Source of the DNA: Allolucifera butyrica
GTDB taxonomy: Bacteria > Bacillota > Negativicutes > Sporomusales > UPPP01
Direction: 5' to 3'
NCBI RefSeq assembly: GCF_900476375.1
Contig: NZ_UPPP01000066.1
Span: 1 to 64,000, forward strand
Length of the DNA stretch: 64,000 nt
Made by a program: the position numbers and the translations under genes. Below, piece by piece: positions 53,642 through 63,167 of this stretch (position 1 is the stretch's first letter; every line of letters starts with the position of its first letter). The notes under the pieces were generated by a model. It did no database searches. It saw only the letters and a program-made list of their open reading frames with translations, and was not told the DNA's origin.

Positions 53642-54515
53642 TATCATCAACTACGAAGAAGCCTATTCCGTCGGCCACACCATCGAACTGTTGCAAAAAC
53701 ACCCCAACGCCAAAATTATTGCCGGTGGCACGGATATTCTGCTGCACATCCGGGAGGGTAAACTGCCCGACGCCGAACTGATAAGCATTCACGAGGTGAA
53801 GGAACTCAAAGGCATCATCCGGCAAGACGACGGCACCCTCGTGATCGGGGCGGTCAACACCTTCACCCAGTTATCGGGTCATCCGCTGATCCGGCAGTAC
53901 CTGCCTTTTCTTGGCGAAGCAGTCAATACCGTCGGCGGACCTCAGACCCGTCACGCCGGCACTATCGGCGGCAACATCTGTAATGGGGCCACCTCGGCAG
54001 ACAGCGCCGCCACCCTTTTCGCCCTCAATACCAAACTGCGGATAGCCGGTCCGGACGGAGTCCGCATCAGTGCCATCCAGGACTTCTACCGGGGACCGGG
54101 CAAGGTCAATCTGGGGCGGGAAGAAATACTCACGGCCTTCCTCATCGCGCCGGAAGACTACCGGGGATTCGGCGGCCATTATATCAAATACGCCATGCGT
54201 AACGCCATGGACATTGCCACCCTGGGCTGCGCCGTCCTGTGTAAGAAAGGAGCCGGCAATACGGTAGCCGATTTCCGTCTGGCCCTAAGTGTGGCAGCAC
54301 CTACACCCCTGCGGTGCATTGAAACGGAAGCGGCTGTGAAAGGAAAGATCTATAATGACGAACTGGTGGAACGGGTAGGACAAATTGCGGTCACCGAAGT
54401 GAATCCACGGACCTCTTGGCGGGCCTCGCGGGAATACCGGCTTCACCTGGTAACGGAACTGAGCCGGCGGGCGTTCCGGACAGCCTTTGAAAAAGTGGGA
54501 GGGAACCAGGTATGA
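53634..54515 (+). CDS. xdhB: Xanthine dehydrogenase FAD-binding subunit
   Basis: 293 aa FAD subunit. KIIAGGTDILLHIREGK and GPQTRHAGTIGGNICNGATSADSA are the two FAD loops of the family. Takes electrons from the 2Fe-2S subunit and passes them to NAD+. Overlaps both neighbours (8 and 4 bp), a tightly coupled three-gene operon. Confidence 0.95.
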   Translation: MFDIINYEEAYSVGHTIELLQKHPNAKIIAGGTDILLHIREGKLPDAELISIHEVKELKGIIRQDDGTLVIGAVNTFTQLSGHPLIRQYLPFLGEAVNTVGGPQTRHAGTIGGNICNGATSADSAATLFALNTKLRIAGPDGVRISAIQDFYRGPGKVNLGREEILTAFLIAPEDYRGFGGHYIKYAMRNAMDIATLGCAVLCKKGAGNTVADFRLALSVAAPTPLRCIETEAAVKGKIYNDELVERVGQIAVTEVNPRTSWRASREYRLHLVTELSRRAFRTAFEKVGGNQV

Positions 54516-54982
54516 AAACGAAAAAAATTACCTGTACCATAAACGGCAAAGCAGTAGCGCTGGAAGTGGACGTAAGAGAATCCCTGCTGGAAGTGCTGCG
54601 GCACAGACTCCATCTCACAGGGACAAAAAAAGGCTGCGGCGTGGGCGAGTGCGGCGCCTGCACCGTCCTTATCAACGGCGAGACCATCGACAGCTGTATC
54701 TATCTGGCGGTCTGGGCGGATGGAAAAGAAATCCGGACCATTGAAGGAGCATCTAAAGAAGGGAACCTGTCGGCGCCGCAGCAGGCCATGCTGGACGAAG
54801 GGGCGGTACAGTGCGGTTTCTGTACGCCCGGATTCGTCATGACCATTACGTCCATGGCGGAAAGCGGCAAAGAGTTCACTAAAGAAGAAATCAAGCAGGA
54901 ACTGGCAGGCAACATGTGCCGCTGTACGGGATATCAAAATATTATAAGGGCCGCCGAGAAAGTCCTGAAACAGAACCGCTGA
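54512..54982 (+). CDS. xdhC: Xanthine dehydrogenase 2Fe-2S subunit
   Basis: 156 aa. N-terminal plant-type cluster Cys in GCGVGECGACTVLING plus CIYLAV region Cys; C-terminal cluster Cys in QCGFCTPGFVM and NMCRCTGYQNI. Electron link between Mo site and FAD. The name follows the E. coli XdhABC usage and should not be confused with the XdhC maturation factor. Confidence 0.95.
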   Translation: MKTKKITCTINGKAVALEVDVRESLLEVLRHRLHLTGTKKGCGVGECGACTVLINGETIDSCIYLAVWADGKEIRTIEGASKEGNLSAPQQAMLDEGAVQCGFCTPGFVMTITSMAESGKEFTKEEIKQELAGNMCRCTGYQNIIRAAEKVLKQNR

Positions 54983-55030
54983 CGCCATTTTGGGGCGCAG
55001 GGCTCAGAGCTCAGGGCGCGTAGAAAAAGC

Positions 55031-55060
55031 GGGGCCGGAATTTCCGGCCCCTTTCCTTTT
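55031..55060 (+). terminator. Terminator of xdhABC
   Basis: GGGGCCGG pairs with CCGGCCCC around AATTT, followed by TTTCCTTTTT. Preceded by GC-rich GGGCGCAGGGCTCAGAGCTC repeat text at 54995-55020; followed up to 55200 by AT-rich CCAATTACCAATTTCC repeats. Confidence 0.85.
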
Positions 55061-55200
55061 TCCACTTTCAATTAGGAAGAATCCCTTATAATCAGCAATA
55101 TTATATGGACAGATTCTCCCCGTTCCCTGAGTGCTTTGATGGAATCGTGGTCTCTTTTTCCAAAATCCAATTACCAATTTCCAATTACCGAACAAACGCG

Positions 55201-56004
55201 TCAGCGGTCTTTCTCAACCAGTTTCGTCAGTGACAGGATGGCTTCCAGTACGCCGCCGCCCACGGCCCGGGCTTTATCGGAAACGCTGAAACAGTGCTCC
55301 GGCTTGCAGCGGGGATCAATATCACCGATCTTCATTCCCCGGTACACCTTCAGCCCGTCGTGGAGAAGGCCGCGTAATATGCCGTCAATTGTCGCCGGCA
55401 CGGTTTGGCCGTCCACCATCGCAATGGCATCTCCCGACCGCACGGCATCACCAATACGGCGCAGACCGCGAAATATCCCCCCTGCCGGCGCGCGGAGCAC
55501 CCGTTCCACCGTATAACCGCCGATCTCGCCGGGGGCGCCCGTATTCGGCAGCGCCGAACCGGCCAGAATGACCCGGCCCAGATAATGCCCCCGCATCGTT
55601 TCGATTACGGCATGTACATCCTTACCGGCGATAAATCCGGGCCCAATCGCGATAACAACCGGCGCATCACTTAACGCAGTGCCGGTATTTTTTTTGGCCA
55701 GGATGGCGTCCACCAGCGCAACGCAGGCAATCCGCCTGGCTGAAGAGGCCTCCGGATCTACCAGCACCGGAATCAAACCGGCGTCTAAACTCTCCTCCAC
55801 CCTGTCCGGCTCGGTCCGCACCGCCGTAATCCCTTCCACTTCCGTCCGCCCTTCATAAACGGCCTCGGCAAAAGCCACGGTGCGGCGGATTACGGTAGGA
55901 CGGAAAATTTCGGTCATAACGACCCGAAAGCCGCTGCGGTATAAGCGGCAGGCTATACCGGTGGCAATATCTCCCGCGCCTTTAATTATGACCGTTTTAC
56001 TCAT
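55201..56004 (-). CDS. yqeB: Selenium-dependent molybdenum hydroxylase maturation protein, YqeB/EF2563 type
   Basis: 267 aa. KTVIIKGAGDIATGIACRLYRSGF is a dinucleotide-binding-type start; IAIGPGFIAGKDVHAVIET and GYTVERVLRAPAGGIF are typical of the EF2563 family, encoded with Se-dependent molybdenum hydroxylases and thought to act in maturation of their selenium-containing Mo site. ATG 56004 with GAGGAGGCAT. Last gene of the hydantoinase-xdh-ygfK-ssnA-yqeB operon. Confidence 0.88.
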   Translation of the reverse strand: MSKTVIIKGAGDIATGIACRLYRSGFRVVMTEIFRPTVIRRTVAFAEAVYEGRTEVEGITAVRTEPDRVEESLDAGLIPVLVDPEASSARRIACVALVDAILAKKNTGTALSDAPVVIAIGPGFIAGKDVHAVIETMRGHYLGRVILAGSALPNTGAPGEIGGYTVERVLRAPAGGIFRGLRRIGDAVRSGDAIAMVDGQTVPATIDGILRGLLHDGLKVYRGMKIGDIDPRCKPEHCFSVSDKARAVGGGVLEAILSLTKLVEKDR

Positions 56005-56038
56005 TATGCCTCCTCGGAATAAAAAACACGTCTTTCCT

Positions 56039-57367
56039 TTACGGCAGGCGGTCCATATTCCCCCATAAGCGTTTGGCCGCTTTGCGGGCCTGTTTATAAA
56101 TCGATTCGACAGCCAAAACAAATTGCCTGTTTTCTAAAATAATCCTGCCGTTGACGATGACCGTCTCTACATCCCGGGAATCCAGGCCGAAAGCGATATG
56201 ACCGCCAATATTGTCCGCCACCAGCGGCGTGGGAGCGTCATAAGCGAGGACCGTTAAATCCGCCTTGTATCCTGGGGCAATCCGGCCAAACCGGGCATCG
56301 AAATAACGGGCCAGAAGGTCATTGCCGTTAGCCAAAAACTTCAGAAAACTGTCCGGCCAAAGCGGACCTCCTTCATCCTTGTGTTTGAAATAGGCGAATT
56401 TAAATTCCTCCAGCATGTCGCTGCCCATGCCGTCGGTTCCCAGGGCAAAATGCTTATAGAGAGGGATTTTATGATTGTAGCCGACATGATTATTCATATT
56501 CGAGCGGGCATTATGAACCAGGTAGGCGTCATGCCGGTTAATCAGTTCGACATCTTCTCCGGGAAGATATACACCATGGGCCAAAACAGCCTTATCGTTT
56601 ACCAGGCCAAAATCAGTAAGCCGGACAATCAGGTCCTTTTTATAATGATGGTGCGAATAAGAAACATCATACCGGTCCTCCGCCACATGAATGTGCAGAC
56701 CCCGCCCCGTTTCCCGCACGGCCTCTGCCAGCAGCGCCAGGGCCCCGTCCGGCACCGTTACGGGTGCATGGGCGCCAATCATGGCTTCCACCAGATAGCC
56801 GCCGTTGCTCTTGTGTTTATCCGCTTCGCATAAATGAGCAAAATCTACATTTTCGGCCACACCGTCTTCCACTTCCTGCATGCCGCCGTTACGGTCCGTT
56901 GTTTCATAACAGGTAATCCCGCGCAAGCCCACTTCCTCAAAGGCTTTTTTCAGGGTAGCCAGGGAGCCTTTGATAAAATTGGGTGATGCATGATGGTCAA
57001 TCACCGCCGTAGTACCGCAGCGGATGGCCTCCAGGGAACAGACCATACCGCTGTAATACAGGATTTCTTCGTCAATCGCCCGGTCAAGGCGCCACCAGAG
57101 GTTTTCCAGGACGGAAATAAAATCAGGACTGGGTTTGATATTGGCCATAATTCCCCTGGCCAGACCGGAGTAAAAATGATTGTGGCTGCAGACCAGGCCG
57201 GGCATAACCAGCTTACCGGCCAGATCAACCGTTCTGCCGTTCCGGTAGGAACCGGCAATCCCGGCTCCTACCGCCAAAATTTCCGTGCCGTCAATTACAA
57301 TATCCATACCCGTTTGAACCGCCGGGGGCTGAAATTCAACCAGGGTCGCATTCTTTAAGACAAGCAC
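56039..57367 (-). CDS. ssnA: Putative aminohydrolase SsnA
   Basis: Amidohydrolase-fold protein (442 aa). Metal-binding VCSHNHFYSGL, HIHVAEDRYD, LAHGVYL and GTDGMGSDMLEE are present. SsnA is linked genomically with Se-dependent xanthine dehydrogenase and YgfK and is related to guanine/chlorohydrolase-type deaminases, so a purine or pterin amino group is a likely target; not proven. Its stop is 34 bp before yqeB. Confidence 0.92.
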   Translation of the reverse strand: MLVLKNATLVEFQPPAVQTGMDIVIDGTEILAVGAGIAGSYRNGRTVDLAGKLVMPGLVCSHNHFYSGLARGIMANIKPSPDFISVLENLWWRLDRAIDEEILYYSGMVCSLEAIRCGTTAVIDHHASPNFIKGSLATLKKAFEEVGLRGITCYETTDRNGGMQEVEDGVAENVDFAHLCEADKHKSNGGYLVEAMIGAHAPVTVPDGALALLAEAVRETGRGLHIHVAEDRYDVSYSHHHYKKDLIVRLTDFGLVNDKAVLAHGVYLPGEDVELINRHDAYLVHNARSNMNNHVGYNHKIPLYKHFALGTDGMGSDMLEEFKFAYFKHKDEGGPLWPDSFLKFLANGNDLLARYFDARFGRIAPGYKADLTVLAYDAPTPLVADNIGGHIAFGLDSRDVETVIVNGRIILENRQFVLAVESIYKQARKAAKRLWGNMDRLP

Positions 57368-57382
57368 TGTTGTCCCTCCTTC

Positions 57383-60300
57383 CTATTCGCCGACCGGACC
57401 GAAGAGAGCGGGCCGTTGGGCATAAAGCGCGTTAAAGAGACGAGCCATCTTCGCCAGCTTTTCCTCTGACGGATCGACAGTCAGACGGCCATTTTCTAAA
57501 GGCAGTGTCCATACCTTGCCGTCGCACCGGACCATTACTTTATCCTCCGTCAGGAAAAATCCCGGATTGGCACTGGACGCAAAATCCCCTTTCCGGCTGA
57601 ACACAGTCGGTTTATCGGTGTAAGGACGGCCTTCCCAGGGACAAAAGGTGCCGCAGTTGCCGCATTCATTGCAATAGGCATCCAAATGCACAATCTGATA
57701 ATAGTTACGAAATTCGCCGTTCCCTGCTACCGGCAGGGCGATATTGGCCCGGTTGGGACAGACCTCCACACACTTGTTGCAAACGGAATTGCATTCCAGA
57801 CAACGCCGGTATTCCTGTTCACCAACGCTCAGGTCAACTTCGCGCGTTCCTTCGGCCGGCGCCGCCGACTGCAGGCAAAGCCCCCGCTTCTTGGCCGCGA
57901 TGCGTTCTACCTGTGCGCTGTCGGCGGTAGCCGCTTTATCATCCGTTCTGCCCTGCCAGGCAGGATTTTCCCGCCGGCAAATAGCATCCGCTGCCTTCCG
58001 GCCGTCGGCAATACATTTAACAATGGAAGATGGCCCGATATGGGCGTCGCCTACCAGATAAACCCCTTCGCCGGCTGCGGCGCAACTCTCACTATCCGCC
58101 GCCGGCAGACCGGCCGCCGACTTGCCGATGCCCAAGCGTTGCAGCAAATCATAATCAATCTCTTCCCCAATGGCGATAATAACGATATCCGCTTTGATGG
58201 TCTTATACTCGTTGGTAGGCTCGGGTTTTCGCCGCCCGCCCGCATCGGGCCCGCCCAGTTTCATGACCCGGCAAACCAGGGAGCCGTCTGCTTCATACCG
58301 TTCCGGATTCAATAAAAAATAAAATTGCACTTGATCGGCTACAGCCATTTCATATTCTTCCCGGTAGGCCGGCATTTCTTTCTCGGTGCGGCGGTAAATG
58401 ACGCAGGACGACTCCACGCCGGGTACCCGGAGCGCTGTCCGGGCGGCGTCCATAGCGGTATTGCCCGCCCCAATTACGGCGACCCGTTTGCCAATCCCGA
58501 GGGAAGCCGGATCGCTGTTGAACCGTTCCAAAAATTCGATGGCCGGAATGATTCTCGTCTCTCCCGCTAACGGGAAGGGTTTTCCGGCACCGGCGCCAAC
58601 CGCCACCACCACATAGTTAAAACCCCGGGCCCGCAATTGGTCCGGCGTTAAACCAGGCTCCGAACCAAAAACAAAATTGACGCCGTGTTCTTTAATAAAA
58701 TTGACATCACTGTCAACCGCTTCCTCGCTAATACGAAAACGGGGCAACACCCGCCGCACCGTGCCACCCGCCGACTCGCGGGAATCAAACACGGTTACGC
58801 TAAAACCCTCCCGGGCCAGAAAGTAAGCTGTTGCCAGACCGGCGGGACCGGCTCCCATCACCGCGACAGACACACCGTTTTTCTTACTCTTTAAGGACCA
58901 ATTCCGCCGGTAAGCGGCAAAACCCTTTTTAACGGCAATCCGCTTGACTTCCCGGATGAGGACACAGCCTTCGTAATCCAGACGGGTGCAATGGTATTGG
59001 CAGGCATGATCGCAAATATGCCCGGTCATCGACGGCAAAGCATTCTTTTCATAAATCAGTTCCAGTGCCTCGGCATATTTTTTCTCGCCCACCAGCCGGA
59101 TGTATTCGGGAATATCCTGATGAATCGGACAGGCTGCTTTGCAGGGCGCCTCCGCACAGTCGAACAGCGGCAGCGCTCCCGTCAGAGCGGCCCGGTCGCT
59201 GCCGCGGTAATGTTTCCGGGCATAGCCGGCGGTCAAGGCTTTGGCCGCCAGTTCCTTCACCTTGCGGGCATCAATTTGGGCCGCTTCCCAGCCTGCCATT
59301 GTTTCCAGTTTAGCCGCAATGGCCGACAGTCGGTTATAGCCGCCCGGCTTAAGCAGTTCCGTCGCCAGCGTAACCGGTTTGATGCCGGTGGCAAATACAT
59401 CGGCCGCATTGTACTCACTGATTCCCGCCGAAAAGGAAATGGGCAGGGCGCCGTCAAACTCCCGGCAAATTTCAGCCGCCAAATTGATAGCCAGCGGAAA
59501 CAGCGCCCGGCCGGACATGTACATTTCACCGCCGGGCAGTTTCCCCTTGAAATTAACCGAACCCAGCGTATTGGTCAATTTAACGCCGAAAAATAAGTTC
59601 TGTTCCCCGGCCAGCTGCCGCAGCCGCTTGAGCATGGGAATGGCGTCGCGGTACTGGAGGTCATGCTCAAACGAGACCGGCGACAATTCCACGTAATCGA
59701 AACCAAGATCGTCCAGTATGGACCGGACCCTGGGGTACGAAAGCAGGGTGGGATTCAGTTTTACATAGGTAGCCAGCTTCTTTTTCCGTAACATATAGAC
59801 GCAGATCTTTTCAATTTCCTCAGGCGGACAGCCGTGCATAGTCGATAAAGTTACTGATTTGCAGATTTGCGGACTGATTCTCGCCGGTAAATCCCGGATC
59901 ACTGCCAGCCGGTTTTCCAAACCCGTCCCATTCAGAAAAGTTCCCTCCTGAATGATGGCGGCCAGTTCCTGCTTGCCGCGGCTAAACGCCGGATGCTCCG
60001 CCGCATTTCTCAAACTATCAATGTACTTGTCCATGCGGGGAGACCGGATGCCTTCCATATTGTAGCCCACACTCATGTTAAACAAAAAGGAGGGCTGCTC
60101 CCCTGCGCGAAGGACAAAGACTTCTTCCAATAGATGAAGCAGAATCCAGGCTTTTACATATTCTTCGTAGGCCTTTTCCACGCTGTATTCACTGGACCAT
60201 TCCGTATTAAACCCCTCGTCTTCGGCGTCGATACAGGGCTTGGCCACAGGCGGCTCTGTTTCCTGCACCGTTTTCAGCTCAATAAACCGGCTGCCAGCCA

Positions 60301-60520
60301 GATAGGAGGTGACAATATTCTGCGCCAGCTGCGTGTGGGGACCGGCGGCGGGACCAAGCGGCATTTCACAGGCTTCGCCAAAAAGAGTCGCCGTCTTATT
60401 ACTTATTTTATGAAAAAAACTGGCTGCCGGTAAGGCAAAAATGGAACGATCCGCTGCATATTCCTGAAACATCCGGGTAATTAATTCCCGCAGGGGAATG
60501 GGCCGCATAATATCTGCCAT
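57383..60520 (-). CDS. ygfK: YgfK-type putative selenate reductase subunit (flavo-iron-sulfur oxidoreductase)
   Basis: 1045 aa. N-terminal about 430 residues resemble a dihydroorotate-dehydrogenase-like TIM barrel (CKSVTLSTMHGCPPEEIE, KLNPTLL). Then a GltD-like part with four-Cys cluster motifs CAEAPCKAACPIHQD and CDHACQYHC, FAD loop VAVMGAGPAGLATAYFLA, NADPH loop VAVIGAGNTAMDAARTA, and C-terminal ferredoxin-like CNSVCNKCVEVCP and CNECGNCGTFCPWEG. Expected to shuttle electrons for the neighbouring xanthine dehydrogenase. ATG 60520 has GGGAGGAG. Confidence 0.93.
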   Translation of the reverse strand: MADIMRPIPLRELITRMFQEYAADRSIFALPAASFFHKISNKTATLFGEACEMPLGPAAGPHTQLAQNIVTSYLAGSRFIELKTVQETEPPVAKPCIDAEDEGFNTEWSSEYSVEKAYEEYVKAWILLHLLEEVFVLRAGEQPSFLFNMSVGYNMEGIRSPRMDKYIDSLRNAAEHPAFSRGKQELAAIIQEGTFLNGTGLENRLAVIRDLPARISPQICKSVTLSTMHGCPPEEIEKICVYMLRKKKLATYVKLNPTLLSYPRVRSILDDLGFDYVELSPVSFEHDLQYRDAIPMLKRLRQLAGEQNLFFGVKLTNTLGSVNFKGKLPGGEMYMSGRALFPLAINLAAEICREFDGALPISFSAGISEYNAADVFATGIKPVTLATELLKPGGYNRLSAIAAKLETMAGWEAAQIDARKVKELAAKALTAGYARKHYRGSDRAALTGALPLFDCAEAPCKAACPIHQDIPEYIRLVGEKKYAEALELIYEKNALPSMTGHICDHACQYHCTRLDYEGCVLIREVKRIAVKKGFAAYRRNWSLKSKKNGVSVAVMGAGPAGLATAYFLAREGFSVTVFDSRESAGGTVRRVLPRFRISEEAVDSDVNFIKEHGVNFVFGSEPGLTPDQLRARGFNYVVVAVGAGAGKPFPLAGETRIIPAIEFLERFNSDPASLGIGKRVAVIGAGNTAMDAARTALRVPGVESSCVIYRRTEKEMPAYREEYEMAVADQVQFYFLLNPERYEADGSLVCRVMKLGGPDAGGRRKPEPTNEYKTIKADIVIIAIGEEIDYDLLQRLGIGKSAAGLPAADSESCAAAGEGVYLVGDAHIGPSSIVKCIADGRKAADAICRRENPAWQGRTDDKAATADSAQVERIAAKKRGLCLQSAAPAEGTREVDLSVGEQEYRRCLECNSVCNKCVEVCPNRANIALPVAGNGEFRNYYQIVHLDAYCNECGNCGTFCPWEGRPYTDKPTVFSRKGDFASSANPGFFLTEDKVMVRCDGKVWTLPLENGRLTVDPSEEKLAKMARLFNALYAQRPALFGPVGE

Positions 60521-60545
60521 TATATCTCCTCCCAATATAGTAATG

Positions 60546-60609
60546 GGCTCCCGGCGCGGGGCTCTGAGCACAGGGCCGGTAACAAAGAGCAGACCCTGCG
60601 CCGGGAGCC
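60546..60609. repeat. Inverted repeat between xdh and ygfK
   Basis: GGCTCCCGGCGC and GCGCCGGGAGCC, 12 bp perfect, with inner GGGGCTCTGAGCACAGGG text like the GC-rich companion repeat elsewhere. It lies inside the operon; without T-run it may stabilise or attenuate mRNA rather than end it. Confidence 0.6.
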
Positions 60610-60617
60610 ATGCGCGT

Positions 60618-63167
60618 TTATTTTCTGTATGCCGTAGTTTCCAGCGGTAATTTTGTCCGGATCCTGCCGTCCCGCCGGAGATAGGCGCCGGCTACGGCCG
60701 GGGCGATGGGAATTGCGGTAATTTCTCCCACACCTTTGGCGCCATAAGCTAAATCGGCCGGGTTTTTCTCCACAATAACCACCTCAATGGGGGGCACACC
60801 GCCGGCGCGGAAAAGACCCAGAGTGCCGAATTTCACCATAGGCACCCCGTCCCTAAGGGGAAAGTCTTCGGTTAGGGCATAACCCAGTCCCATGACTACA
60901 CCGCCTTCGATTTGTCCCTCCAAACTGGTGGGATTTATCGCTTTGCCCACATCGTGGGCGGCCACTACCCTGGCTACTTTGCCGGCCTCGTCGAGAATTA
61001 CCACGTGGGTAGCATAACCATAGGCCACATGGCTTACCGGATTCGGCTTATCCGAACCCATCGGGTCGGTTACTCCCGTATATTCACCGTAATATTCCCG
61101 CCCATCGAGCTCACCCAGACCGTTCTCTTTAAGATCCGCTTTCAGCTTCAGGGCGGCCTGACGGACGGCTTCCCCGGTAAACAGGGTTTGTCTTGAGGCC
61201 GTGGAGGTTCCCGCATTCGGTGTTATGGCCGTATCCGGAACATGTACGTCGACATCTTGGCAGTCAAGTCCGGCCGTCTCACACAGAATCTGAATCATGA
61301 CGGTCGCCAGACCCTGGCCCATGCAGGCGGCCCCGGTCAGAATCACCGCCTTGCCGTTTTGCACCTGGATTTTGGCCCGGCCGGTGTCCGGCACGCCGAC
61401 ACCCAGGCCGGAATTTTTCATCGCGCAGGCGATGCCGGCGGCCGGGTTGGACGCAAAAACGTCCCGCACTGCCAGCAGCGTTTCCTTCAGCGCCGTTCCG
61501 GCATCGGCAACCTGACCGTTCGGCAGGACTTTTCCCGGCTCGATGGCGTTGCGAAACCGGATTTTCCAGGGCGAAAGCCCAACTTTTCCGGCCAGGATGT
61601 TAATATTGGTTTCCATGGCAAAACAGGATTGGGTCACGCCAAAGCCGCGGAAGGCTCCGGCGGGCGGATTGTTGGTGTACAGACCCAGACCGGTAATGTC
61701 GACATTTTCGATTTGGTACGGACCGGCGGCGTGGGTGCAGGCCCGCTGCAGCACCGGTCCTCCTAGGGAAGCATAGGCGCCGGTGTCGGCCAGAATATCC
61801 GCCTTCATCGCCGTAAACAGGCCGTTCTCGTCACAGGCCAGGGTAAATTCCATTTCCATAGCATGGCGTTTCGGATGGACCTGGATGCTCTCCTGGCGGC
61901 TTAAGGTCAATTTCACCGGCTTACCGGCATGCCAGGCCAATAATGCGGCATGATGCTGCACCGACAAATCCTCTTTTCCGCCAAAACCGCCGCCCACCAT
62001 CCGGCTGATAATCCGTACCCGGCTATCCTCCACGCCCAGCAGGGATACAATGCCGTGATGGTCGTCATAGACATTCTGTCCGGACGTATATACGGTCAGC
62101 GTCCCATCGGCCTCCGGTACAGCCAGGGCGCTTTCGGGCTCCAAAAAGGCGTGTTCCGTTGGCGGCGTCATATATCGCTGGGTAACAACATATTTGGCCT
62201 TGGCAATGGCTGCCGCCGCATTCCCCCGCTTCAGCACCGTCTTGGCCAGCAAATTGCCCCGGGGATGAATGGAAGGCGCCCCTTCGGCCAGCGCTTCCCG
62301 GGGAGTCGTGACAGGTTTTCGTTCTTCGTATTCCACCTTGATTAACTGAACCGCCGCTTTGGCCACAGCCTTTGATACGGCGGCCACCGCCGCCAAAGCA
62401 TCGCCAATATAGCGCGTTTCCTCCCCTTCGGCAATAAAAGCGGGCCAATCGGGAATGATATGTCCCTGATGGCGCCGGCCCGGTATATCGTTAGCAGTAA
62501 TCACGGCTTCAACGCCGGGCAAAGCCCGGGCCGCCGCCACATCAATCCGCCGGATATAGGCACGGGCACTGGGCGAGCGCAAAACAGCGGCAAAAAGCAT
62601 GCCGTCGACACGCATATCATCAACATATTCGGCGGTACCCAGTACTTTTTCCCGGGCATCTATCCGGGGCATCCTGTCGCCGAGTCTATACTTGCCATCC
62701 ACCGGAATTTCCTGATTCTCGCGTAAAGCCCGGGCAGCCATTAATACGGCCCGCTCGATTTTTACATAACCCGTACAGCGGCAGACATTGCCGTGCAGGG
62801 CCTTTTTGACTTCCGCCGGCGAGGGATCGGGATTCCGGTCCAGAAGGCCCTTGGCGCTAATCACCATACCGGGAGTGCAGAAACCGCACTGCACGGCGCC
62901 GGCCTCGGCAAAAGCCCAGGCATAAACCTCCTTCTCCCGGCCGGACAGGCCTTCTACGGTAACAATTTTCTTGCCCGCCGCTTTGGCAAGGGTCAGCAGG
63001 CAGGCGCGGGTGGCCTTGCCGTCCACCAGTACCATGCAGGCGCCGCAAGCTCCTTCACCGCAGCCATTTTTGGCCGCTGTCAGCCCGGCCACGTCCCGCA
63101 AGTAGTCCAATAAACTGCCGTCGTCCCTGACTGTCACGGACTGTCCGTTCAAAAGGAAGGCAAACAT
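60618..63167 (-). CDS. Selenium-dependent-type xanthine dehydrogenase, fused 2Fe-2S and Mo domains
   Basis: 849 aa, one chain. N-terminal 2Fe-2S domains: NGCGEGACGACMVLVDG and QCGFCTPGMVIS with NVCRCTGYVKIE; then hammerhead and Mo domains with VGGGFGGKED, AGAFRGFGVTQSCFAME, ACMGQGLATVM and GAKGVGEITAIPIAP (catalytic Glu). No FAD domain, so electrons must go to another protein, likely YgfK. Presence of YqeB supports a Se-dependent Mo site. Overlaps the hydantoinase gene by 19 bp. Confidence 0.9.
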   Translation of the reverse strand: MFAFLLNGQSVTVRDDGSLLDYLRDVAGLTAAKNGCGEGACGACMVLVDGKATRACLLTLAKAAGKKIVTVEGLSGREKEVYAWAFAEAGAVQCGFCTPGMVISAKGLLDRNPDPSPAEVKKALHGNVCRCTGYVKIERAVLMAARALRENQEIPVDGKYRLGDRMPRIDAREKVLGTAEYVDDMRVDGMLFAAVLRSPSARAYIRRIDVAAARALPGVEAVITANDIPGRRHQGHIIPDWPAFIAEGEETRYIGDALAAVAAVSKAVAKAAVQLIKVEYEERKPVTTPREALAEGAPSIHPRGNLLAKTVLKRGNAAAAIAKAKYVVTQRYMTPPTEHAFLEPESALAVPEADGTLTVYTSGQNVYDDHHGIVSLLGVEDSRVRIISRMVGGGFGGKEDLSVQHHAALLAWHAGKPVKLTLSRQESIQVHPKRHAMEMEFTLACDENGLFTAMKADILADTGAYASLGGPVLQRACTHAAGPYQIENVDITGLGLYTNNPPAGAFRGFGVTQSCFAMETNINILAGKVGLSPWKIRFRNAIEPGKVLPNGQVADAGTALKETLLAVRDVFASNPAAGIACAMKNSGLGVGVPDTGRAKIQVQNGKAVILTGAACMGQGLATVMIQILCETAGLDCQDVDVHVPDTAITPNAGTSTASRQTLFTGEAVRQAALKLKADLKENGLGELDGREYYGEYTGVTDPMGSDKPNPVSHVAYGYATHVVILDEAGKVARVVAAHDVGKAINPTSLEGQIEGGVVMGLGYALTEDFPLRDGVPMVKFGTLGLFRAGGVPPIEVVIVEKNPADLAYGAKGVGEITAIPIAPAVAGAYLRRDGRIRTKLPLETTAYRK

